From Bacteroidales bacterium (GTDB lineage Bacteria > Bacteroidota > Bacteroidia > Bacteroidales > JAADJA01): 10,290 nucleotides of DNA. Position numbers and translations under genes: made by a program. The stretch covers positions 1 through 10,290 of the forward strand of contig JAOZOC010000072.1 in assembly GCA_029933495.1 (NCBI GenBank). Reading direction: 5' to 3'. Under the pieces are notes generated by a model. It had not been told where the DNA came from. It ran no database searches and saw only the letters and a program-made list of their open reading frames with translations. This document shows, piece after piece, positions 1 to 7,200 of the stretch (position 1 is the first letter of the stretch; every line of letters starts with the position of its first letter).

Positions 1-23
1 TATTTTTTTAATTTCGAAGAACG

Positions 24-512
24 ATGAAAACAGAACAAAGAACACTCAGATTACAGTCATTACCGGAAAACATTCATCAGGTTGAGCAACTCGTCGAAGA
101 TATTTGCGATGATTATGACCTCAATCAAAATTATTTTGGATGTATAAATGTTGCTCTTACAGAGGCATTTACGAACGCATTGGAGCATGGCAACAATCGC
201 GATCCGGAGAAAACCATTACAATCACATTTGAGAAAAAGTCAACCGGGCTTACCTTTAACATCAAAGATGAGGGCCAAGGATTTGATTATCAAAGCATTC
301 CAGATGTAACAGATGATGGTAAAGAGAAAACATTCCCTGGAAGAGGAATCTTCCTTATCAAGTCGTTATCTGACGATGTCAATTATGTTGGGAAAGGCAA
401 TGAAATTGAAATTGGATTTAAAATCTCCAGTATCGATTTTGAGACGGCCGTTGACAGAATCAAGAAACTTCAGGATTACTCAAAAACAACAGAGAAAGTA
501 CTCAACAATTAA
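24..512 (+). CDS. RsbW-like ATP-binding protein (anti-sigma factor / serine kinase family)
   Basis: A 162-residue cytoplasmic protein made of a single GHKL (HATPase_c_2) domain, the fold of the anti-sigma serine kinases RsbW and SpoIIAB. The N-box lies at about residues 44-54 with E47 and N51 in the order expected for Mg-ATP binding. The G1 box is DEGQGF at 82-87, and the G2 loop is GRG at 106-108 followed by IFLIKSLSD. There is no membrane segment or signal peptide. The length is typical of stand-alone members. In the family such proteins bind a sigma factor or an STAS-type anti-antagonist and may phosphorylate the latter. Neither partner is visible here, so the target is unknown. The ATG at 24 is the first start after the A/T-rich leader. 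The gene is followed after 38 bases by ybeY and may be co-transcribed with it. The family assignment is firm, the exact role is not. Confidence 0.88.
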   Translation: MKTEQRTLRLQSLPENIHQVEQLVEDICDDYDLNQNYFGCINVALTEAFTNALEHGNNRDPEKTITITFEKKSTGLTFNIKDEGQGFDYQSIPDVTDDGKEKTFPGRGIFLIKSLSDDVNYVGKGNEIEIGFKISSIDFETAVDRIKKLQDYSKTTEKVLNN

Positions 513-550
513 AAGTGCGTTTCATTTTATTATCTTATAAATAGATATTT

Positions 551-991
551 GTGAGTCTTAAAGAAACACAGTTTTTCACTGAAGACATTTCCTTTACATT
601 AAGGAATAAGAATAAGTTACGAAAATGGATTCAGGTTGTTATTGGTAATGAGAAAAAGTTACCTGGCAGCCTGAATTTTGTTTTTTGTAGTGATGAATAT
701 TTGCATAAACTCAATGTGCAATATCTGGATCATGACACTCTCACCGATATTATCACTTTTGATCTTTCAGAAAATGCTGATGAAATTTCAGGGGAAATTT
801 ATATTAGCATAGACCGCGTTAAGGAGAATGCGAAAAAATTTACAGTGCCTTTTTATAATGAACTTCAAAGGGTGATGATTCATGGGATTTTGCATTTGGC
901 AGGATATCATGATAAAACTCACGAAGAAGTTACCATTATGAGAGGAAAAGAAGATAAATGTTTATCTTTGCTGCCTGAAATTTTAGGATAG
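551..991 (+). CDS. ybeY: Endoribonuclease YbeY (16S rRNA maturation)
   Basis: A 146-residue protein of the UPF0054/YbeY family, a metal-dependent single-strand endoribonuclease that works in 16S rRNA 3'-end maturation and ribosome quality control. The signature is at residues 111-121, HGILHLAGYHD, followed by an acidic stretch and MRGKED. The core segment LTDIITFDLSE (64-74) precedes a GEIYIS strand (81-86). Compared with the proteobacterial signature HGxLHLxGYDH, the third metal position (121) is Asp and a His sits one residue earlier. The position that I align with E. coli Arg59 is Leu59. I recall both as normal for Bacteroidota YbeY. The start is GTG at 551: an in-frame TAG at 542 rules out anything much further upstream, and the next Met is residue 109. 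The gene lies between the RsbW-like gene and mnmG, in the same direction. Confidence 0.93.
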   Translation: MSLKETQFFTEDISFTLRNKNKLRKWIQVVIGNEKKLPGSLNFVFCSDEYLHKLNVQYLDHDTLTDIITFDLSENADEISGEIYISIDRVKENAKKFTVPFYNELQRVMIHGILHLAGYHDKTHEEVTIMRGKEDKCLSLLPEILG

Positions 992-999
992 TCCTGAAA

Positions 1000-1015
1000 T
1001 GTTTCACGTGAAACA
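1000..1015. other. parS: parS site 1 (ParB-binding centromere sequence)
   Basis: The 16-bp perfect palindrome TGTTTCACGTGAAACA matches the chromosomal parS consensus TGTTNCACGTGAAACA at every position. It begins 9 bases after the ybeY stop codon and lies in the 174-base gap before mnmG. In the ParABS system ParB dimers load at such sites, slide onto the flanking DNA as CTP-dependent clamps, and help origin segregation and SMC loading. Two more copies lie at 3163 and 3322, which makes a chance match very unlikely. The parA and parB genes are not in the window. Confidence 0.93.
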
Positions 1016-1165
1016 ATGAAGTTTGACTGAATTTATGGAATTGAAAAATGTAGCCACAAAAACAGGAAATTCTACAAAAGTGGAATTTTGAGTTTTAAAG
1101 TATTTGTGATATTCGAAAATCGGTTTCTGTAGTTCAGCAAAAAATTGCAATAGAACAAAACACTA

Positions 1166-3040
1166 ATGTTCAAAGAGTACGATATTATAGTTGTTGGCGC
1201 CGGACATGCCGGAAGTGAAGCAGCTGCTGCTGCGGCAAATCTTGGGTCGTCTGTCCTGCTGATTACTATGAATATGCAGACCATAGCACATATGTCCTGC
1301 AATCCGGCAATGGGCGGAATTGCTAAGGGTCAGATCGTCCGCGAGATAGATGCTCTTGGTGGTTACTCTGGTATTATTACAGATAAAACAATGATTCAGT
1401 TCAGGATGCTGAATAAATCAAAAGGGCCTGCAATGTGGAGTCCTCGTGCACAAAGTGACAGAACACAATTTACTATCGAGTGGCGTAATATGCTTGAACA
1501 AATTCCAAACCTTGATTTTTGGCAGGATACAGTTGTTGGTGTTTTAACTGATGGTAATAGAGTAACAGGAGTTAAAACTGTGATGGGACAGCAGATAAAA
1601 GCCAAAGCGGTCATTTTCACAAACGGTACTTTTCTGAATGGCAAAATTCATATAGGCACGAAAAGTTATGGCGGAGGAAGAATGGGGGAGAGGGCTTCAA
1701 AAAATCTGACTGAAGAGCTAAATTCTATTGGGTTTGAATCCAAGAGAATGAAGACCGGAACTCCTGTAAGAGTCGATGGGCGCACAATCAATTTCTCAAA
1801 ACTCATTGAACAGCCTGGTGATGAGATCCCTGGGAAATTTAGTTTTACTGACACTCCTTTTTTGAATAGGCAAAGGAGCTGTTATCTTGCATATACAAGT
1901 ACGGTTGTTCATGATATTTTAAAAACCGGTTTTGTTGACTCTCCTATGTTTACCGGGACGATTGAGGGGACTGGCCCAAGATATTGCCCGTCAATTGAAG
2001 ATAAAATTGAGCGTTTCTCTGACAAAACAAGTCATCAGCTTTTTATTGAGCCTGAGGGATGGGATACAATTGAATATTATGTTAACGGCTTTTCCTCATC
2101 GTTAGCTGACCACATACAGTTAAAAGCTCTAAGAAAGATTTCTGGTTTTGAAGAAGCTAAAATATTCAGACCCGGGTATGCTATTGAATATGATTATTTC
2201 CCGCCTGAGCAACTGAAAAACACACTCGAAACAAGATTGATCGAAAATTTATATTTTGCTGGCCAGATAAACGGGACAACAGGTTATGAAGAGGCTGCAG
2301 CACAAGGGCTGATTGCAGGAATAAATGCGCATAGAAAAATTAGCGGGCTTGCCGATTTTATTTTAAAAAGATCAGATGCATATATCGGGGTTTTAATTGA
2401 CGACCTTATCACAAAAGGTGTTGATGAACCATATAGGATGTTCACTTCAAGAGCTGAATACAGAATTTTATTACGCCAGAGCAGTGCCGACCTGAGGCTA
2501 ACTCCTAAAGGTTATGAAATCGGACTTGCGGATAAGAAAAGAATGAAGAGAGTTGAACAAAAAGCAGAAATTATTTCAGGACTTGTTAAATTTTTTAAAA
2601 AGGAGAGTATCAGCCCTGATGAAATAAACTCTTTGCTGGATGAGAAAAATACAAGCAAGCTATCGCAAAAAATTAAAATAGAGACAGTGTTATCTCGCCC
2701 ACAGATTCAGCTAAATGATTTAATAGCGAATGTGGATAGAATAGCGGATTTTGTTAATTCCTTTGATAAAAGTATTATTGCAGAATGTATTGAGGAAAGC
2801 GAGATTCTTGTGAAATATGGCAGGTATATAGAAAAGGAAATTGATATGGCAAGCAGATTGAATAAGCTTGAAGATCTAAAACTAGATCCTGATATTGATT
2901 ATTTTAAGATACTTGCTCTTTCGTATGAAGCACGTGAAAAATTGACGAAGATTAAGCCGGCAACCTTAGGACAGGCGTTAAGAATATCCGGTGTCTCTCC
3001 GGCAGATGCTTCGGTTTTAGTAGTTTATATGGGAAGGTGA
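1166..3040 (+). CDS. mnmG: tRNA uridine-5-carboxymethylaminomethyl modification enzyme MnmG (GidA)
   Basis: A full-length 624-residue FAD protein. With MnmE it installs the (carboxymethyl)aminomethyl group on C5 of the wobble uridine (U34) of certain tRNAs, using FAD/NADH and methylene-tetrahydrofolate. The dinucleotide-binding loop GAGHAGSEAAAA is at about residues 11-22. The first family signature, CNPAMGGIAKGQIVREIDAL, is at about 45-64. The segment GPRYCPSIEDK near residue 275 carries the conserved Cys equivalent to E. coli Cys277. The second signature, AGQINGTTGYEEAAAQG, is near residue 370. The C-terminal helical domain that contacts MnmE is complete and ends in the usual ISGVSPAD segment. 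ATG 1166 places the Rossmann strand where the family has it. The gene is flanked by parS sites on both sides, in line with the frequent gidA-parAB neighbourhood near oriC. Confidence 0.97.
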   Translation: MFKEYDIIVVGAGHAGSEAAAAAANLGSSVLLITMNMQTIAHMSCNPAMGGIAKGQIVREIDALGGYSGIITDKTMIQFRMLNKSKGPAMWSPRAQSDRTQFTIEWRNMLEQIPNLDFWQDTVVGVLTDGNRVTGVKTVMGQQIKAKAVIFTNGTFLNGKIHIGTKSYGGGRMGERASKNLTEELNSIGFESKRMKTGTPVRVDGRTINFSKLIEQPGDEIPGKFSFTDTPFLNRQRSCYLAYTSTVVHDILKTGFVDSPMFTGTIEGTGPRYCPSIEDKIERFSDKTSHQLFIEPEGWDTIEYYVNGFSSSLADHIQLKALRKISGFEEAKIFRPGYAIEYDYFPPEQLKNTLETRLIENLYFAGQINGTTGYEEAAAQGLIAGINAHRKISGLADFILKRSDAYIGVLIDDLITKGVDEPYRMFTSRAEYRILLRQSSADLRLTPKGYEIGLADKKRMKRVEQKAEIISGLVKFFKKESISPDEINSLLDEKNTSKLSQKIKIETVLSRPQIQLNDLIANVDRIADFVNSFDKSIIAECIEESEILVKYGRYIEKEIDMASRLNKLEDLKLDPDIDYFKILALSYEAREKLTKIKPATLGQALRISGVSPADASVLVVYMGR

Positions 3041-3081
3041 TTTTGTTTCTGTTAGGAATGTATTGATTTTTAAACAACAGG

Positions 3082-3107
3082 TCACTCTTCGACTGCGCTC
3101 AGAGTGA
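3082..3107. repeat. Short palindromic repeat with TTCGACTGCGCTC core
   Basis: A perfect 7-bp inverted repeat, TCACTCT (3082-3088) and AGAGTGA (3101-3107), encloses the 12-base loop TCGACTGCGCTC. The central CTTCGACTGCGCTCAG is a motif I recall as a dispersed, REP-like intergenic element in many Bacteroidota and related genomes, where the arms vary and the core is constant. It lies between mnmG and the methyltransferase. It could act as an mRNA hairpin protecting or ending the mnmG transcript, but it has no T-tract after it, so a simple intrinsic terminator is unlikely. Only one copy is in the window. Confidence 0.7.
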
Positions 3108-3162
3108 TTATGGGGGTAAAATCAGATTACCGGGAGGATGAAACAAGACGAGAATTAAAATA

Positions 3163-3178
3163 TGTTTCACGTGAAACA
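3163..3178. other. parS: parS site 2 (ParB-binding centromere sequence)
   Basis: An exact second copy of TGTTTCACGTGAAACA, 2163 bases from site 1. With the preferred methyltransferase start at 3185 it lies in the leader, 6 bases ahead of the ATG, so ParB bound here could affect transcription of that gene. If translation began further upstream (GTG 3104 or ATG 3110), the site would be read as the peptide VSRET. Confidence 0.93.
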
Positions 3179-3184
3179 AATACT

Positions 3185-4075
3185 ATGATAGGAGTAAATA
3201 AATGTCCGGTTTGTGGAAGTCAGAAGATGGAAGTCTTTCTTGAATTGAAAGATTATTTCCTGACTGGTGAATCCTTTGAGATATCACAATGCATTGAGTG
3301 CGGTTTCAAATTTACTAATCCTGTTCCACGTGAAACAGACCTCCCGAAATATTATGAATCAGATGAATATATTTCTCATAGTAATACTTCTAAAGGGTTA
3401 ATAAATGGGATTTACCAATCAGTACGAAAGCATTCCATTAAGAAGAAAGTCAAAATTGCAACCTCAAACCTTGCCAGGGGAGAGGCACTGGATATTGGAT
3501 GTGGAACAGGTGATTTTTTAAAAGAAATGTTGAATAGCGGCTGGAATGTAAAAGGAATTGAGCCGAATAACACCGCCCGGAATCGCGCGATAAAAAATTA
3601 TGGCCTGGATATTTATAACGAATTACAATTATTTGAGTTTAGAGAAAATAGTTTTGATGTAATTACGATGTGGCATGTTCTGGAGCATGTTTACAATCTT
3701 GAAAGAGATCTTGCCCGGATTAAAATGATATTGCATAAGGAGGGAAGGCTTGTAATTGCGTTGCCAAATGCAGATTCGTTGGATGCTGCAATTTATAAAA
3801 ACTTTTGGGCGGCTTATGATGTTCCGCGACACCTTTATCATTTTAACCAATCTTCATTTAAAAGATTAATGGGAAAATATGGTTTTGAAATTATCGAAAC
3901 AAAACCAATGGTGTTCGATTCGTTCTACATAAGTATGCTGAGTGAAAAATACAAGCGTGGGAAAATTAACTATCTTAACGCATTTTTTAACGGACTGAAA
4001 ACAGATATTTACGGGCTGATCAATAAAAAATATTATTCCAGTCTTATTTATGTTCTGAGAATGAAAAATTCTTAA
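3185..4075 (+). CDS. Class I SAM-dependent methyltransferase with N-terminal zinc ribbon
   Basis: A 296-residue cytoplasmic protein. The N-terminus holds a four-Cys zinc ribbon, C7-x2-C10 and C36-x2-C39. A linker with KYYESDEYISHSNT (55-68) follows, and then a Rossmann-type methyltransferase core: motif I LDIGCGTGD (102-110), acidic motif II residue E126, and WHVLEHV (163-169). A later DVPRHLYHFN segment is typical of Methyltransf_23/type 12 relatives. The substrate is unknown. The frame is open up to GTG 3104 and ATG 3110, but I prefer ATG 3185: the earlier starts lie in or next to the palindromic repeat, the extra 27 residues do not look conserved, and the family normally begins just before the zinc ribbon. 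parS site 3 is read in frame as VPRET (47-51). The gene follows mnmG after 144 bases. Confidence 0.85.
   Translation: MIGVNKCPVCGSQKMEVFLELKDYFLTGESFEISQCIECGFKFTNPVPRETDLPKYYESDEYISHSNTSKGLINGIYQSVRKHSIKKKVKIATSNLARGEALDIGCGTGDFLKEMLNSGWNVKGIEPNNTARNRAIKNYGLDIYNELQLFEFRENSFDVITMWHVLEHVYNLERDLARIKMILHKEGRLVIALPNADSLDAAIYKNFWAAYDVPRHLYHFNQSSFKRLMGKYGFEIIETKPMVFDSFYISMLSEKYKRGKINYLNAFFNGLKTDIYGLINKKYYSSLIYVLRMKNS
3322..3337. other. parS: parS site 3 (inside the methyltransferase gene)
   Basis: TGTTCCACGTGAAACA matches the parS consensus with C at its variable fifth position. It lies 159 bases after site 2, inside the coding frame, where it is translated as V47-P-R-E-T51 in the linker between the zinc ribbon and the methyltransferase core. 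A 16-bp non-coding signal kept within a reading frame suggests that selection for ParB binding acts on this codon stretch. Confidence 0.88.
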
Positions 4076-4118
4076 TTTTAAGCCTTCTAAGAAGACGAAC
4101 ACCCTTCAAAGTATATTA

Positions 4119-4134
4119 TGTCAAAAAAATGACA
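4119..4134. promoter_or_regulatory. Small dyad TGTCA-N6-TGACA upstream of the sensor kinase gene
   Basis: An inverted repeat of TGTCA and TGACA separated by six A residues lies in the 131-base gap between the methyltransferase and the histidine kinase. Its form is that of a small operator, or a weak hairpin with a poly-A loop. No regulator is known for it, and five-base arms can arise by chance in A/T-rich DNA. I found no convincing TTTG/TAnnTTTG promoter in this gap. Confidence 0.25.
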
Positions 4135-4206
4135 AAAATTGCTCAAAAGGGCTAAAATTGGCTCGTCTATATTTAATTGATTATCAATATTGTAAAGCAG
4201 ATTAGC

Positions 4207-7200
4207 ATGAGAAATATCTTCCGTGGAAAATATAACTTACTCATTCCGTTAGTGTTAGCTATTTTCTTTCTTGCCATAGCACTGTTATTCAGCTTTTTAT
4301 ACATTTCTCCTGACAATTCGGGATTTCTTACACGCAGTTTTCAAAAAACTCTCAGGCATAAGGAAAAGATTGTTGAAAATGTTTTTTCAGATATTGAACT
4401 CGAACTTGATACTCTGAATGTGAAATTTTTTTTTGAGAAAAAGCAGTACCTGGATTTATATAATGAGCAGGGAATTTTAATTCTGATTTTTAAGAATGAC
4501 AGGTTAGCATTCTGGAGTGATAATTCGGTTTCTGTTTCCGATGACTTAAATTCCAACAATCTTCAGGACGGTCTTATCCATCTTTCAAATGGTTGGTTTG
4601 TAAAAAATGAAAAAAATACACCCCCATACAAGATTGTCGGTTTGATAAAAATCAAAAATGCATATCCTTATGAAAACTCACACATAACAAACCGTTTTGA
4701 AAATAGTTTCAGAATTCCGGCTGAAGTCAGCATATCAACCAGGGCCGGACAGAATAATATAAACTCCGCTGATGGTTCTTTTCTGTTCTCATTAAAATTT
4801 CCCGGCAAATTTACACCTGCCACCAATCTGATATTATTTCTTACTTCGCTGTACCTGCTTGTCTACATCTTTATAATTCTGTTTATTTACCAGGCGTACA
4901 GAAAAGTAATTTCTCTTTTTAATGGAAATTCCTTCTGGATATTGTTTTTAGTTTTTGATATTCTGCTACTACGATTCCTGTTTTTCTATTTCAAGATTCC
5001 GGATGTTCTATATGGTTCCAGGCTTTTCGGTCCGCAATATCTCTCTATCTCCAACCTGTTTCCATCTCTCGGAGACCTGCTTTTCAACTCAGTTACAATT
5101 TTTGCAATTGCAGTAGTGTTTCATAAAGAATTAATTATTCATTCGGGTATTTTCAATAATTCAGGATGGGTAAAAAGGGCATTACAAATATCTACTCTTA
5201 TTTTCTCTTTTCTCCTTTTTGAACTTATGACGCGTCTCCTTACCGGGGTAATCATTAATTCGACCATCTCGTTCAATTTAGATAATATCACAACCATAAA
5301 TGCTTACAGCGTTATCGGTTTTTTCAGTATCGCACTGCTTACTCTTTCCTATGTTCTTTTTACATTTAAAATTTCATTTTCCCTTTCAAAATCCTTTCAA
5401 AAACAGGGCGAGTTCTTCACACTCATTGCTGGAACTGGAATCACCATTTATTTGCTGATACGGTTTTTATTTAAAGAGGATGTTCTTGACCTTCTGTTTT
5501 TTCTGATATATGCCGGCTCTTTCAGAATAATTTCCCGCTCCGGAAAACTGAATATCAAATTTTCGACAACAGTCTTTTTTCTTATTCTTTTCTCACTTTA
5601 CGCTACCCTTATTTTATATGAAAGCAATGACTATAAAGAAAAAGAAAACAGAAAAATTATTGCTTCCAACCTCGGTGAAGAACGCGACCTCGTTGTTGAG
5701 TTTCTTTTTGATGACATCAGTGATAAGCTGAGCAAAGACACAACACTTGCCATACCATTGTTGGATTATCTCTATAAGGATGCCAATAATTATGATACAA
5801 TAAGAGATTATATAACCAGCAAGTACTTTAACTCATACTGGGATAAATACAACTTTCTAATCACATTTTGTGACGACAACCGTACACTTGACATTCAGCC
5901 CGACGATATAATTATGAATTGTTATGATTATTTTGAGAATGAAGTTAGCGTGAAGGGAATGCCGACGAATACTGATGGTTTATTTTTTATGGATTATGAT
6001 ATGAGTAATGATAATTATATAGGGATTGTTGATTATAAAGTTGCCGACACGTGCATAAAAATATTTATCGAAGTATTTTCAAAAATTATCCCGCGAGGTA
6101 TCGGATATCCAGAGTTGCTTTATGATCAGAAAAAGATACAACGTACCGATTTATCACAATACTCATGGGCAAGGTATGAAAACGGTGAACTTATTTCGCG
6201 CTTTGGTAAATACTTCTACTCAACCTCATTGTCACACTACGGCAGATTTGCCGATAATATTGTGTTTTTCAACAGAAATGGCTTTAATCATCTCTATTAT
6301 AGAATTGACGACAGCAAGGTATTGATTATGAGCAAGAAAAATCCGGGAATACTAGATATTGCCGCTCCCTTTTCTTATATTTTTATCTCTTTTGGTGTTC
6401 TGCTTCTGATAATCCTCATCCTCTTTAACAGTCCGGTAAATATCCGGTTCTTCGATATGAGTTTCAAGAAGCGTTTACAAATATGGATTACCACTATAAT
6501 TCTTATATCCTTTATTTTTGTGGGAGTCGGTTCATTGCTTTACATTATCTCGCTAAACAATTCAAAAAATCACGACCTGCTCAGCGAAAAAGCTCATTCC
6601 GTTCTTATCGAACTTGAACATAAGCTCTCTGACGAGGACACACTATCGCCCGAAATGCATCAATATCTCGGAGACATTCTTTATAAGTTCTCTCTTGTCT
6701 TTTTCACAGATATAAACCTCTATAATCTTGACGGAACTTTGCTTGCCTCATCCCGCCCTGAGATTTTTGACCAGGGTCTTATTTCCGTAAAGATGAATTC
6801 GAAAGCATTCAATATGATCAGCAATAACAGGAAATCATTTTTTATTCACGATGAGTCAATCGGTAATTACAAATATTTGTCGGCTTATATCCCATTCAGA
6901 AATTTTGATAATGATTTGATTGCATTTGTTAACCTTCCGTATTTTGCAAGGCAGGATGAGCTTACAAATGAGATATCGGCATTGCTTGTGGCCTTTATCA
7001 ATATTTATGTGATACTTATCGGGATTTCCATTTTCGTCGCTCTGATAATCTCTAACCACATCACAAAGCCGGTTCAACTAATCAGGGAAAAGATCAGCAG
7101 ACTGAAACTCGGTACGACAAACGAAAAAATAGAGTGGGAAAAGAAGGATGAGATTGGAAGTCTGGTGGATGAATATAACCGTATGGTTGACGAACTTTCA

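Noticed and set aside
313..540. Open frame on the + strand overlapping the RsbW-like gene in another frame
   Set aside because: It overlaps the conserved G1/G2 region of the real gene and has no recognisable domain, so it is a shadow frame.
1067..1088. Inverted repeat AAATTC/GAATTT upstream of mnmG, with a partial TAnnTTTG match at 1083-1090
   Set aside because: The six-base A/T-rich arms form a weak hairpin, and no TTTG box lies at the right distance from the 7-of-8 match, so I do not call a promoter or terminator.
1072..1302. Open frame on the - strand overlapping the mnmG start
   Set aside because: It is antisense to the conserved FAD-binding loop of mnmG, has low-complexity Ala-rich content from that loop, and shows no family features.
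2926..2941. Possible fourth parS site in mnmG (TGAAGCACGTGAAAAA)
   Set aside because: The CACGTG core and most of the right half match, but four of sixteen positions differ from the site 1 and 2 sequence, three of them in the left half. It is in a coding stretch and is probably a chance match.
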